A stretch of 47,938 bases of DNA from Yoonia sp. (GTDB taxonomy: Bacteria; Pseudomonadota; Alphaproteobacteria; Rhodobacterales; Rhodobacteraceae). A program made the translations under genes and the position numbers. The DNA lies in contig NZ_JACUUJ010000022.1 of NCBI RefSeq assembly GCF_014859355.1, positions 1-47,938 of the forward strand, given 5' to 3'. The notes under the pieces were generated by a model that made no database searches, was not told where the DNA came from, and was given only the letters and a program-made list of their open reading frames with translations. Of this stretch, positions 19,092 to 32,797 are shown one piece after another; the stretch's first letter is position 1, and every line of letters starts with the position of its first letter.

Positions 19092-19953
19092 ACCAAAGGT
19101 CGGGCCCGCCGGCGATTTTCGGGTCAATTTCGCCAAGTGCGGCGGTATCTTTGCGCGCATAATCCAACTGGCACAGGATGCTGCGGATGACATTGATCCG
19201 CGCGCGGCGTTTGTCATCGGCGCGCACCACTGTCCAAGGTGCGGTGTCACTGTGGGTGCGCGACAGTGTTTCGCCGATGGCGTCTGTATAGGCATTCCAG
19301 CGGTTCAGGCCTTCAACGTCGATCCAGCTGAGTTTCCATTGTTTTAGCGGATCAGCTTCGCGATCCATCAGGCGGCGCAACTGTGTGGCCTGACCAACAT
19401 TCAGCCAGATCTTGAACAGTTTGATCCCTTCATGCGCCAGCAAGTTTTCAAACAACGGCACCTGCGCGAACCACTGTTCGCGGGCTTTGGGCGTGCAAAA
19501 TTCAAATACATGTTCCACAACGCCACGGTTATACCAACTGCGGTCAAAGATGGCGATTTCGCCGCGCCCGGGCAGATGCGCGATGTAGCGTTGGAAATAC
19601 CATTGCGCGGCCTCGACATCTGATGGTTTGGCAAGGGCGACAATGCGCGCGCCGCGCGGGTTCAGGTTTTCGCTGAACCGTTTGATCGCGCCTCCCTTAC
19701 CAGCGGCATCACGCCCCTCAAAAACGATGGCGATGCGCTGCCCGGTATCCTTGACCCATGCTTGCATCCGCACCAGTTCAATTTGCAGGCGTTCCATCGC
19801 CTGGTCGTAGCTGTCACTGACCATACGCTCAGGGTAGGGGTATTGGGGTTCTAAAATGGTCGCATTGCCACTGCACGCGATCGCATCACGGACATGTGCA
19901 GGTGCTTTTTCGGTGTAAAACCGGCTGATGCTACCATCAAATGGTAAATCCAT
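19084..19953 (-). CDS. ppk2: Polyphosphate kinase 2
   Basis: PPK2 enzymes use polyphosphate to phosphorylate nucleotides (GDP or ADP) or run in reverse. The 289-residue sequence has Walker A GRDAAGKGG (80-88), the lid-type RFSENLNPRGARIVAL, and Walker B FDRSWYNR (136-143). It is of the one-domain class (PPK2 type I by length and by the LNPRG.RIVAL pattern). It leads the ppk2-tetR-pagL-like series, with an 8-bp overlap into tetR. Confidence 0.92.
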   Translation of the reverse strand: MDLPFDGSISRFYTEKAPAHVRDAIACSGNATILEPQYPYPERMVSDSYDQAMERLQIELVRMQAWVKDTGQRIAIVFEGRDAAGKGGAIKRFSENLNPRGARIVALAKPSDVEAAQWYFQRYIAHLPGRGEIAIFDRSWYNRGVVEHVFEFCTPKAREQWFAQVPLFENLLAHEGIKLFKIWLNVGQATQLRRLMDREADPLKQWKLSWIDVEGLNRWNAYTDAIGETLSRTHSDTAPWTVVRADDKRRARINVIRSILCQLDYARKDTAALGEIDPKIAGGPDLWYG

Positions 19954-20018
19954 GACATCCTCGTATTCTTTTCTTTGGTATAGAGGTCATCGTGGGCCAA
20001 GTGCAATTGCGCATCTGT

Positions 20019-21002
20019 TCAGCGCCGGGGGACAAGGCCCGCATGCGCGGCAGCGCGGTCAATGGCGGCAACGGTTTCGTCGGGGTTGGTGTGATGGGGC
20101 ATGTGGCCGATCCCGTCCAGCCGCACCAGATGCGCGTTTGGTAATATCTTGACCCCAGGGTCGGCATGAATGTGGATTGGCACGGTCGTGTCCGCCGTGC
20201 CATGCACCATTTCGACCGGCAGGCTCAGCTCGGGATATCGCCGTGACAGGGCCGCGACGTGTGGCCAGGATGTGTTGACCTGCCGGATATTGGCGCGAAA
20301 GCTGGCCGGGCGCAGCGTCAATGCCGCGCCAATGTGGCGGGCATAACCGGTTGGGGCCGCTTGCGGGGTGAATGTGTCTTCGATCCGGCTGTCGATCACC
20401 CCGTTTGGCACCAACGCCGAAATCAGCGGCACAGTGACAAGACCGCCAAATGCGCTTCCGTTAATGGTATAATACGACCCTAACCCACCGGGCCATGGCA
20501 TTGTGACCCCTGCGAGCGAAACGATGGCCCTGGCATTTACGGGCGAGTCTGCATCCAGCCCCGCCACCGCCCATGCATAGGCCACGATCCCGCCAAAGCT
20601 GTGCCCGGCGATGATCGGGTCGGTGATGCCCAATGCCGCCGCAGCCTCGCGCAGCATGGCGGCTTGTGCTTGCGGGCTGTCACCTGCTGTTGCGGCAGCA
20701 CCTTTCGCAATGCCCGGCACCCTGTCGGTATAACCTAGACCGGGCCGGTCAAAGGCCGTGACTGTATAGCGTTGCGACAGACGGCCCATCAGATCAAAGG
20801 TGAATTCACGCAAATTGCCCCCCGCCCCGTGCAACAGGATCAGATGTGGCCCTTGCCCTTGCTGGACATAATGCACCTGTCCACCCGTCACCGACACAAA
20901 CGCCCCGACAGGCGGATATGCCGCTTCGGCCTGTGCTGCGCGATACTGTGCACCGGCAACCGTCAAGACAGCGCCAAGTCCAATGATAAATACGGTAAAC
21001 AT
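20019..21002 (-). CDS. Alpha/beta-fold hydrolase, membrane anchored
   Basis: About 327 residues. An N-terminal hydrophobic segment (VFIIGLGAVLTVAGAQY) probably anchors it in the inner membrane with the enzyme in the periplasm. The hydrolase core shows the oxyanion region LLHGAGGNLREF, the nucleophile elbow AGHSFGGIVAY (Ser) and the late His in LDGIGHMPHHTNPD; the acid is probably Asp in HGTADTTVP. The substrate is unknown; haloperoxidase- or esterase-like enzymes share this pattern. ATG 21002 has AAGG at good spacing and lies 8 bp after the metA stop. Confidence 0.8.
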   Translation of the reverse strand: MFTVFIIGLGAVLTVAGAQYRAAQAEAAYPPVGAFVSVTGGQVHYVQQGQGPHLILLHGAGGNLREFTFDLMGRLSQRYTVTAFDRPGLGYTDRVPGIAKGAAATAGDSPQAQAAMLREAAAALGITDPIIAGHSFGGIVAYAWAVAGLDADSPVNARAIVSLAGVTMPWPGGLGSYYTINGSAFGGLVTVPLISALVPNGVIDSRIEDTFTPQAAPTGYARHIGAALTLRPASFRANIRQVNTSWPHVAALSRRYPELSLPVEMVHGTADTTVPIHIHADPGVKILPNAHLVRLDGIGHMPHHTNPDETVAAIDRAAAHAGLVPRR

Positions 21003-21009
21003 CAGCGCC

Positions 21010-21927
21010 TTACGTGCCAATTTTACCCAACTCGAAATGCGTGGTCTGGTATATTTCGTTGATCCAGTTCCCATAAAGAAGATGCGCATGGCTGCGCCAT
21101 CTGTTGACGGGGTGTTTCGCGGGGTCGTCATCGGGGTAATAGTTCACCGGCACGTTCATTTTCGTGCCATTGGCGACGTCGCGGTCGTATTCCTGTTTCA
21201 ACGTGCCGCTGTCATATTCAAAGTGGTTAAAGATATAAAGCGCACGGTGTGCCGGGTCTTCGACCAATGCGGGGCCTACTTCTTTGCTGGTGATCAGCGT
21301 TTTCAGGCCGGGGGCCGCATCAATTTCATCTTGGCGCATTTCTGTCCAACGGCTGACAGGAATCACGCAATCGTCAGAAAACCCCCGCAGATAATGCGAG
21401 GTCGGATCGCAGATCTGGTGCCGGAAGCAGCCGAATGCCTTGTGATCCAGCAGGTGTTTTTGCACGCCGTGGAAATAGTTGATCATCGCCATCCCGCCCC
21501 AGCAGACCCCGAATGTGGAATGCACATGTGTTTGGGTCCAGTCAAAGACCTGCGTCAGTTCTTCCCAGTAGGTGACATCGTGGAATGGCAGATGTTCAAT
21601 CGGCGCCCCGGTGATGATCAGCCCGTCGAATTTCTCATCGCGGACATCGCTGAAGGGGCGGTAAAACTCTTCCATATGTTCGGCGGCGGTGTTTTTCGTC
21701 TGGTGTTCGGTCATGCGGATCAGCGACAGTTCGATCTGCAAAGGCGTGGCGCCGATCAACCGGGCAAACTGGTTTTCGGTCGCGATCTTCTTGGGCATCA
21801 GGTTCAACAGCGCAATCCGCAGCGGGCGGATATCCTGACGCGCGGCCTGATCTTCGCCCATAACCATGACACCTTCGCGCGACAAAACGTCAAAGGCGGG
21901 CAGGGCGGTGGGCAGTTTGATGGGCAT
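21010..21927 (-). CDS. metAA: Homoserine O-acyltransferase MetA (acetyl-CoA type predicted)
   Basis: This 305-residue MetA activates homoserine for methionine synthesis. The catalytic Cys is in FGVCWGGM, and RNA-independent family signatures [20 protein letters not shown] and NHFEYDS are present. The position that decides acyl-CoA choice (Gly111 in E. coli, within APLGLVEF) is Glu here (APIEHLPF). In the family, Glu at this position goes with acetyl-CoA, so it is probably a homoserine O-acetyltransferase. It lies between the P-loop ATPase and the hydrolase with short gaps. No SAM riboswitch is visible in the 39 bp before it. Confidence 0.95.
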   Translation of the reverse strand: MPIKLPTALPAFDVLSREGVMVMGEDQAARQDIRPLRIALLNLMPKKIATENQFARLIGATPLQIELSLIRMTEHQTKNTAAEHMEEFYRPFSDVRDEKFDGLIITGAPIEHLPFHDVTYWEELTQVFDWTQTHVHSTFGVCWGGMAMINYFHGVQKHLLDHKAFGCFRHQICDPTSHYLRGFSDDCVIPVSRWTEMRQDEIDAAPGLKTLITSKEVGPALVEDPAHRALYIFNHFEYDSGTLKQEYDRDVANGTKMNVPVNYYPDDDPAKHPVNRWRSHAHLLYGNWINEIYQTTHFELGKIGT

Positions 21928-21966
21928 GGGGCAGTCCTGAACAAATAGGTGGCAGAGGTAGGGCGA

Positions 21967-22830
21967 TCAGTCCCGCATCTCAAGGGCCTCGGCGATCATG
22001 GTGACAAATCCCGCCTCGTCCGTGACCTGTGCAACGCGGTCTTGCGGCACGGTGATGCCCCAACGATCGGCCATCGCCTTGTAACGCGGCTGCCGGTGCG
22101 CCAACGCCTTGGCAAAGGCCCAGCGGATGAAATCATCGGGGTCCACTTTATCAGGCGCAACGTTGAACGCGGTCAGATAGGCGTGCCATGTGCGCAGCAA
22201 AAACGCCGGATCATACGACATTGGTTTTGGCTCGCGGTCGAAGCGGCGCACCAGTTCGGCGGTATGCGCATCGGTGCCTTCGATCCAGACCATCAGGGTC
22301 TTTGATGCCAGATCGGTCATGATCGGATCATCGGGGTCGTTCACATCGACCCATTCGCAGATTGATCCGCCGGTATCGCAGACGAAATGCGGGTACTGAT
22401 ACAGATCATCAGACCGGTCGATGAAATGCCCGGTATCATGCAGCGCGGCGATTTCGGCCGCCTGAAACTGGTCTTGCCGGCGCGTGTATTCATCCCATGG
22501 CAGGCCGCCCTTGGCCGGATCACCCGGTTTGCCCAGATAGGATGATATCGGCTTGAGATCATTGAACGAGATGTTCGAGCCGATATAGATACTGTCAGAC
22601 CGCAGCAAATCCCGCAAAAACGGGATTTTCATCGCCTCGCGCTTGGCGTTATCGGCGATATGTTCGCCCATGTAGCGGGTGCCGATCCGGTAATCGATGG
22701 AATAGTGAAACCAGTCGCCCGTGCCGCGCAGCATGGTAGACAGATAGGTCTTGCCCAGACCGGACATGGCAAACAGCAAAACACGTTTTTTCGGGGCATT
22801 GCGCCACTGTGATGGGGATGTGTAAATCAT
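21967..22830 (-). CDS. Uncharacterised P-loop ATPase
   Basis: About 287 residues with one clear motif: a P-loop AMSGLGKT (21-28) after the strand KKRVLLF. The following WFHYSIDYRIGTRYMGEHI looks like a nucleoside/nucleotide-kinase-type substrate region, and later there is FVCDTGGSICEWVDV (possible Walker B with Asp). No known family can be named with confidence; it is conserved-looking, without signal or membrane segments. It sits directly upstream of metA on the same strand (39 bp), so cotranscription is likely. A TTG at 22869 is an alternative start. Confidence 0.7.
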   Translation of the reverse strand: MIYTSPSQWRNAPKKRVLLFAMSGLGKTYLSTMLRGTGDWFHYSIDYRIGTRYMGEHIADNAKREAMKIPFLRDLLRSDSIYIGSNISFNDLKPISSYLGKPGDPAKGGLPWDEYTRRQDQFQAAEIAALHDTGHFIDRSDDLYQYPHFVCDTGGSICEWVDVNDPDDPIMTDLASKTLMVWIEGTDAHTAELVRRFDREPKPMSYDPAFLLRTWHAYLTAFNVAPDKVDPDDFIRWAFAKALAHRQPRYKAMADRWGITVPQDRVAQVTDEAGFVTMIAEALEMRD

Positions 22831-22978
22831 GCCCCTTGGGTAAGCCTGTCTGCGCTGATCTTCCAGCAAATTTTCGACGTTTGTCGTGCTTTTGGCAACG
22901 GCTTGGTGACAATATCACAGACCGGCCACGGTGATGGGCCTAGCTTACACGACAAGCAATGCACGAATGGAAATTGAC

Positions 22979-23326
22979 ATGGCCTATACTGAAAAATTCC
23001 AGATGATGGCAGACGCCGCACGCGCCGCTGTCGAAGAAGTCCAGCCCGAATATGTGGACGCGCTGATCGCGGCGGGGGCCATAGCGCTGGATATCCGCGA
23101 CAAGGAAGAACACGACGCACAGCATATTCCGGGGTCCATCAACGTCAGCCGTGGCAAGCTGGAAATGAACATCGAAGGCGTGATCCCCGAACTGGATGCA
23201 ACGATCCTGTGCTACTGCAACGCCTATAACCGCGGCGCGCTGTCGGCGGCCACGCTGCGGCAGATGGGCTATAAGAACGCCAAATTCATTGCGGGCGGGC
23301 TGAACGCCTATCGCAAACTGTCCTGA
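22979..23326 (+). CDS. Rhodanese-like sulfurtransferase
   Basis: A single rhodanese domain of 115 residues: ALDIRDKEEHDAQHIPGSINVSRG followed by the active-site loop CYCNAYNRGALSA, with Cys as sulfur acceptor and Arg six positions on, then GYKNAKFIAGGLNAYRK. It moves sulfane sulfur to thiophilic acceptors; the physiological partner is unknown. It is divergent from the P-loop ATPase gene. Confidence 0.88.
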   Translation: MAYTEKFQMMADAARAAVEEVQPEYVDALIAAGAIALDIRDKEEHDAQHIPGSINVSRGKLEMNIEGVIPELDATILCYCNAYNRGALSAATLRQMGYKNAKFIAGGLNAYRKLS

Positions 23327-23423
23327 CCGGACAGCGCTGGGTCAATGCGGGCGGGGCTGGTTGCACAGGTGTAACCGGCCCTGTTGCTGCATCGCCGGTC
23401 CGTTGTTGCGGGGCTGTCCCTAC

Positions 23424-23446
23424 GCCGTTGCGATTTTCGCGACGGC
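23424..23446 (+). terminator. Hairpin downstream of the rhodanese gene
   Basis: GCCGTTGCG / CGCGACGGC pairs around an ATTTT loop (one G-U). The following bases (CTTTGCC) are only weakly T-rich, so termination is uncertain. The rest of the 328-bp gap to 23655 contains the autotransporter's control region; no convincing gene was seen. Confidence 0.35.
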
Positions 23447-23654
23447 CTTTGCCTAAAAGAAGCAGTCGTATTTTTTCACTGCGCGATCACACGGTTCCGT
23501 AACGCAATTGATCTGCGTCAAATCGGGGCGCAAACGGGAACGTAAAGGATTTGTTATCCATGTTGACGCTTCGCGATCAGGTCCGGTCATTTGACCATAC
23601 TGCGCAAAAGTGACGCTTTGGAGGTTTTTGGGGTATGAAAAAGGAGTTGCCACT

Positions 23655-25932
23655 ATGCGCAAACAATTGGCAATCAAACTCTGCTCTGTCGCGCCGCTGG
23701 CCCTGGCGGCTGCGCTTGGCACACCGGTCTGGGCGGACCTGCTGCCCGATGATGTGGTGATCAGCACCTCTGGCGATGGCATCATCTTTGTCGATACGAC
23801 CGAAGGTGTGGTCGCCCCCCGGCATGAAGGCGGTTACTTTCACCTCGACACGGTTACCGGGGGTCAACCCACCCGATTGGGGTGAACCTTATGAAAATAT
23901 CCTGACTGATTTTACGGATCTGGCAAATCGCGGCGGCGTGACCAATTGTTTGATGGCCAGCAACGACAACTATTGCGATTCCGAACCCGGGACCGGCAAG
24001 CGGATCAAGACCCGTCTGTATGGTCCGGGCGCATTTGATACGCTGCTCAGAACCACCACGGTAAACCCCTATATTGGTGAGGATGATCAACCCGTCGATA
24101 TTTCGTCGGTCGATTACTTCACCTTTGGCAAGATTTCAAACTTTGCTGCGGCCCGGATCACCGGGTTTTCCATTGAACTTCTTGACGCTGATGGCAACCC
24201 GATGGGCGATCGGGAAGCTGCCAACGCCGTTCTTTTCAACCTTGGCGCCACCGATATCGGTCTGAATGGCGGTCTGGTCGAAGGGTTGTTCGGCAGCGGC
24301 GGACAGGAAGAGGCAGGGGTCGGTTTTTTCGACCTGGATGAAGCCCGGTTCGGACTGACGGAAGCTGTTGATGTTCTTGATTTCGAAGGTCTCACCAATG
24401 CGTTCCACCTGGACAATTTCGGCACTGCGTTGCTTTACAACGGCATCGTGCCTGATGGTTATTTCTGGGATGCGACGCCAGACATCGCCGGCGATGAAGA
24501 CGCACTGCTGACATGGTATCATTTCGGCGAAGACACCTGGTATTACGGCAACCTTGGCGAAACAGGCAGCGATTTTCTGAATGAAAAGCTTGCTGCCCTC
24601 GCGGCGGATCTGGGCGTGGAGGTTGCCGATCTGGGCTATACGGCGGGTGGCGATGCCGTGCCCGCCGATATCGTTGCGGCAATGCAGGCCAACAGCAACT
24701 TTACCGTGGCCAAGATCGAGGATCTGCGCAACGCCAACCTGAACTACACCATGACCATCGGCACCATCGAAGAGGGTCAATTCACCATGCGCATCACCCC
24801 GCGCTTTGCCCAGATTGCCGAAGAAACCGGCAGCGATTACCAGTTCCAAACCGCTGGCTATCTGGATGCGCTGGCCAATGTGCCCTACCTTGATACCGGC
24901 AATGCGGCGGCTTACGGCACTTTGATCGATACGATCCTTGCGCTTGACCCCGCCGAACAGGCCAACGCGCTGGAAGAAACAGGTTTCAGCTTTCTGTCGG
25001 CCTTTTCCGGGCTGGGCATGACGCTGGGCCGCGAACAGGTGTTCGCATTGGGTATGCCAGTGGCAGAGGTTGGCGCTGATGGCACTGTCATAGCCTCGCA
25101 GGGGGCAGATAACTTCTGGGCCATGGGCGGCGGGATCAGCGGGATGGCCGCGATCAACGGCAGCAGCGGGACATTCGAAAGCACCGCCAACGGCGTTGGT
25201 TACGATGTCGATACGACCGGGTTCTCGGCCGGAGTTGCTTATAACGTGTCGCCCACGGTTTCTGTCGGCGTGTTGCTGGGTGCGTCGCAAGCCACCGCAG
25301 AGGCCAAACTGAACCGGGGCAAAATCGAGACTGACGCGGTGACCGGTGCGGTCTTTGCGCGTGCGGTCTTTGGCGAAGGTGGTGCGGTGCAGGCGATACT
25401 GGGCTATCAGGACATGTCGTTTGACAGCACCCGCAACGTCGGTGCCGAAACGGCAACCGGGTCCACGGACGGTTCGCAGACCTTCTTTGCGCTGCGGGGG
25501 GATTACCTGTTTGGGCAGGGCGCACTGCGTTATGGTCCGACCGTATCGCTGGAAAGCTACAGCCAGTCGGTGGATGGCTATGAAGAAACCGGCCTGACCC
25601 TTGGCAACCTGTCAATTGGCGATCAGGAAAACGACATCACAATCGCCAGCGCGGGTCTGCGCAGCGTCTATGATTTTGGTGGCGGCAATGCCTATGGCAG
25701 CGTGGCATACACCAAAGTGTCCGGTGACGATTCTATGGTGACAACCGGCTTCGTGGGTGAATTTTCAGGGCTGACGCCTGTGGATGGCCTCGATCAGAAA
25801 TGGGTCGATGTGGTCATCGGGTTCAGCACAAGGATAAGCGATGCCGCCATGCTGGGCGGGGAATACCGCGGGTCATTTGGCGACGACTATGAAAACCACG
25901 GCGTCCGCGCCTTTGTGTCCATGGCGTTCTGA
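23655..25932 (+). pseudogene. Autotransporter with choice-of-anchor F-like passenger, broken by one extra G
   Basis: The start at 23655 has AAGGAG upstream and codes for a signal peptide (MRKQLAIKLCSVAPLALAAA, cut near VWA). This frame stops at 23885. The rest, from about 23860 to 25932, is open in the +1 frame. Removing one G from the five-G run at 23859-23863 joins both into 758 codons with sensible sequence across the join (HLDTVTGVNPPDWGEPYE). The passenger resembles the choice-of-anchor F domain (two Cys in CLMASNDNYCDSE). The last 280 or so residues are an autotransporter beta-barrel ending in VSMAF, with the terminal Phe. An intrinsic terminator follows. Sequencing error, recent decay, slippage-based switching and programmed +1 shifting are all possible. 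Confidence 0.8.
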
Positions 25933-25950
25933 ACCGGCACTGAAAAAGGC

Positions 25951-25990
25951 AAACGCCGCATTGCGAAACGCGATGCGGCGTTTTTTATTT
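25951..25990 (+). terminator. Strong intrinsic terminator after the autotransporter
   Basis: Perfect 11-bp arms AAACGCCGCAT / ATGCGGCGTTT enclose an 11-base loop and run into a T-rich tail. It lies 18 bp after the autotransporter stop. Confidence 0.9.
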
Positions 25991-26008
25991 GTTCATTTGG
26001 GGAAGGTA

Positions 26009-27148
26009 TTACGCCCCGCGCCAGATCCAGCCGCCGCCCAGCACACGCGTGCTGTCGGGGTCGTAAAACACACAGGCCTGCCCCGGTGACACGCCTTGTT
26101 CGGCGACTAGCAGTTCGACCTCGGCCTCGGTGTCGGAAATGGGTCGCAGGATCGCATCGGTGGGCGGGCGGGTGGACCTGACCCGCACCATGATGTTGCG
26201 TTCCGCCAAATCGGCAAAGCCGCCGTCCCCCAGCCAGTTGATTTCGCGGATCGGCACGCGTCGGGTTGCCAACATCTCTTTGGGGCCAACGACCACCTGC
26301 CGCGTATCGACATCCAGCCGCACCACATAAAGTGGGTCAGCCAGCCCGCCAATGCCAAGCCCGCGCCGTTGGCCGACCGTATAATGAATAACACCCTTAT
26401 GGGTGCCCAGAACGTGACCGGCCACATCCACAATCTCGCCGGGTTCGACAGCATCGGGGCGCAGCTTTTCGATCACGGCGGCATAGTTGCCATTGGGGAC
26501 AAAACAGATGTCCTGACTGTCGGGCTTGTCGGCCACGCTTAACCCGTATTTCGTGGCAAGTGCGCGCGTTTCTGCCTTTGATGTCAGATGCCCTAGCGGA
26601 AAGCGCAGGTAATCAAGCTGTTCTTGCGTGGTTGAAAACAAGAAATAGCTTTGATCACGGTTTGTATCCGCGGCAGCATGCAGTTCGGCCCCGCCAGACC
26701 CCATCTTGCGCTGGATGTAATGGCCGGTTGCCATGCAGTCCGCATCCAGATCCTTGGCTGTCTCCAGCAGGTCCTTGAACTTGACGCGTTCGTTGCAACG
26801 GATGCAGGGCACCGGGGTTGCACCGGCCAGATAGCTGTCGGCGAATTCGTCGATCACGGCTTCGCGGAAGGTGTTTTCATAATCCAGCACATAATGCGGA
26901 AACCCCATTTCTTCGGCCACGCGGCGCGCATCATGGATGTCACGACCCGCGCAACAGGCGCCTTTTTTCGCCATAGCCGCCCCGTGATCGTAAAGTTGCA
27001 GCGTGACGCCGACCACATCATAGCCTTCTTCGGCCAATTGCGCGGCCACGACGGAACTGTCCACGCCGCCTGACATGGCGACGACAACACGCGTTTGTGC
27101 AGGTGGCTTGGCAAAGCCGAGCGAGTTCAACGGCGAATCAAGAGGCAT
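26009..27148 (-). CDS. mnmA: tRNA-specific 2-thiouridylase
   Basis: MnmA thiolates U34 of tRNA-Glu, -Gln and -Lys. The 379-residue sequence has the PP-loop motif [12 protein letters not shown], the catalytic Cys in [14 protein letters not shown] and the second Cys in [10 protein letters not shown], with [10 protein letters not shown] in the central domain. ATG 27148 was chosen over TTG 27166. A 129-bp divergent region separates it from sciP. Confidence 0.96.
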   Translation of the reverse strand: MPLDSPLNSLGFAKPPAQTRVVVAMSGGVDSSVVAAQLAEEGYDVVGVTLQLYDHGAAMAKKGACCAGRDIHDARRVAEEMGFPHYVLDYENTFREAVIDEFADSYLAGATPVPCIRCNERVKFKDLLETAKDLDADCMATGHYIQRKMGSGGAELHAAADTNRDQSYFLFSTTQEQLDYLRFPLGHLTSKAETRALATKYGLSVADKPDSQDICFVPNGNYAAVIEKLRPDAVEPGEIVDVAGHVLGTHKGVIHYTVGQRRGLGIGGLADPLYVVRLDVDTRQVVVGPKEMLATRRVPIREINWLGDGGFADLAERNIMVRVRSTRPPTDAILRPISDTEAEVELLVAEQGVSPGQACVFYDPDSTRVLGGGWIWRGA

Positions 27149-27205
27149 GGCATGTCCGGAAATCAAGGTTTCATGCGGAATATAGGAAAATCCGAAGTAT
27201 TCTCA

Positions 27206-27223
27206 AGAGGTGACTATACCTCT
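27206..27223. repeat. Inverted repeat between mnmA and sciP (operator candidate)
   Basis: AGAGGT-GACTAT-ACCTCT is a perfect 6+6 palindrome in the divergent promoter region, 54 bp before the sciP ATG. Binding protein unknown. Confidence 0.5.
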
Positions 27224-27277
27224 CGTTAAGCCGTCAGGGGCATGAATATGCCCGGAACTATCTTAAAGGGGTGTGAG

Positions 27278-27571
27278 ATGTATTTGAAAAAAGTTGAAGG
27301 ACCACGTTCCGTTGTGCTGCCTGACGGGTCGATCATGACGCGCGCCGATCTGCCCAGCCCGCAAACGCGCCGCTGGGTCGCGTCGCGCAAGGCCGCTGTG
27401 GTGCGGGCGGTGAATGCGGGGTTGGTGGCCCGGCAAGAGGCATTGGAGCGTTATGAGTTGTCGGAAGAAGAATTCAGCGCATGGGAAACTGCCGTTTCCG
27501 AACATGGCGAAGCCGCCTTGCGCGCCACGGCGCTGCACCGGTATCGACAGGCATCAGAAGAAATGCCATGA
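27278..27571 (+). CDS. sciP: CtrA inhibitor SciP (DUF1153)
   Basis: SciP is a small helix-turn-helix protein that binds CtrA and blocks transcription from CtrA-activated promoters in Caulobacter. The 97 residues are typical DUF1153: MYLKKVEGPRSVVLPDGS, then RRWVASRKAAVVRAVNAGLV and the helix YELSEEEFSAWE. AAAGGGG lies before ATG 27278. ctrA starts 75 bp after its stop on the same strand, so regulator and target are neighbours. Confidence 0.9.
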   Translation: MYLKKVEGPRSVVLPDGSIMTRADLPSPQTRRWVASRKAAVVRAVNAGLVARQEALERYELSEEEFSAWETAVSEHGEAALRATALHRYRQASEEMP

Positions 27572-27593
27572 ATTTGAGGAAGGTAACGGGTGA

Positions 27594-27617
27594 TTAACCT
27601 TTGACTGGTTAGGTTAA
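27594..27617. repeat. Inverted repeat upstream of ctrA
   Basis: TTAACCT (27594-27600) and AGGTTAA (27611-27617) are a perfect 7-bp inverted pair with a 10-bp spacer. Each arm contains the TTAA/TTAACC core of CtrA half-sites, but the spacing is not the classic TTAA-N7-TTAA. It lies 30-53 bp before the ctrA ATG. A GAATC (CcrM-type GANTC) site sits at 27639-27643. Confidence 0.5.
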
Positions 27618-27646
27618 TGAGGCAACAGAGCGAGCGGAGAATCCGG

Positions 27647-28360
27647 ATGCGAATTTTACTGGTAGAAGACGACCCAACAACATCGAAAAGCATCGAACTG
27701 ATGCTGACACATGCAAACCTGAACGTCTATGCGACGGATCTGGGTGAGGAGGGGATCGATCTTGCAAAACTGTATGATTACGATCTGATTTTGCTGGACC
27801 TCAACCTGCCGGACATGAACGGATACGAGGTGCTGCGCCAGCTGCGCCTGAGCCGGATAGATACGCCGATATTGATCCTTTCAGGGGACGATGGGACAGA
27901 AAGCAAGCTAAAAGGCTTTGGTTTCGGGGCAGATGATTATCTGACGAAACCTTTCCACCGCGAAGAACTCGTGGCGCGTATCCATGCCATTATCCGCCGG
28001 TCCAAGGGGCACGCGCAATCCGTGATCAAAACGGGCCGGATTGCTGTGAATCTGGATGCAAAGACAGTTGATGTTGCTGGCAACACGGTGCATTTGACCG
28101 GCAAGGAATACCAGATGCTTGAACTGCTGAGCCTGCGCAAGGGCACGACCCTGACCAAGGAGATGTTTCTCAATCACCTTTACGGCGGGATGGACGAACC
28201 CGAACTCAAGATCATTGATGTGTTCATCTGCAAATTGCGCAAAAAGCTGAGCGAGGCAACAAATGGCGACAATTACATCGAAACGGTCTGGGGGCGTGGC
28301 TATGTCTTGCGCGACCCCGAGCCGTTGTCGGACGTTCAGAAACTTGCGATCGGCGCCTGA
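27647..28360 (+). CDS. ctrA: Cell-cycle response regulator CtrA
   Basis: This 237-residue OmpR-type response regulator is almost standard Ctr[21 protein letters not shown], phospho-acceptor Asp51 in [15 protein letters not shown], Lys in [13 protein letters not shown], and a C-terminal winged helix with [17 protein letters not shown] and [11 protein letters not shown]. In Rhodobacterales CtrA governs motility, gene-transfer-agent and competence-type genes rather than essential division. It receives phosphate from ChpT, also encoded here. GGAG lies 7 bases before ATG. Confidence 0.98.
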   Translation: MRILLVEDDPTTSKSIELMLTHANLNVYATDLGEEGIDLAKLYDYDLILLDLNLPDMNGYEVLRQLRLSRIDTPILILSGDDGTESKLKGFGFGADDYLTKPFHREELVARIHAIIRRSKGHAQSVIKTGRIAVNLDAKTVDVAGNTVHLTGKEYQMLELLSLRKGTTLTKEMFLNHLYGGMDEPELKIIDVFICKLRKKLSEATNGDNYIETVWGRGYVLRDPEPLSDVQKLAIGA

Positions 28361-28421
28361 TGATACCAGCGACCGCGATCGGGTGATCATCGCTCTGGAC
28401 GCCGCAAGTTTGCCCGCCTAA

Positions 28422-32707
<4,286 letters not shown>

Positions 32708-32725
32708 AGTTAATCCTGCGAAAAT

Positions 32726-32767
32726 GTTCGCAAAAAGTTCTTTACAGAACGTGAACGATATGAGAAC
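32726..32767. promoter_or_regulatory. Two LexA (SOS) boxes
   Basis: GTTCGCAAAAAGTTC (32726-32740) and GAACGATATGAGAAC (32753-32767) are exact matches, in direct and reverse orientation, to the alphaproteobacterial LexA box GTTC-N7-GTTC. GTTC and GAAC tetramers also occur at 32747 and 32780, so there are six in 58 bp. The boxes lie 31-72 bp before the small membrane-peptide ATG and after the recG stop. Confidence 0.8.
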
Positions 32768-32797
32768 AAAGGAGCAACAGAACGAAAGGAGAACGCC

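Noticed and set aside
19092..19295. N-terminal extension of the TetR regulator
   Set aside because: It is read from the ppk2 coding sequence; the family start is at 19091.
21928..21966. SAM-II riboswitch before metA, common in alphaproteobacteria
   Set aside because: Only 39 bp separate metA from the previous gene and no SAM-II core sequence is visible there.
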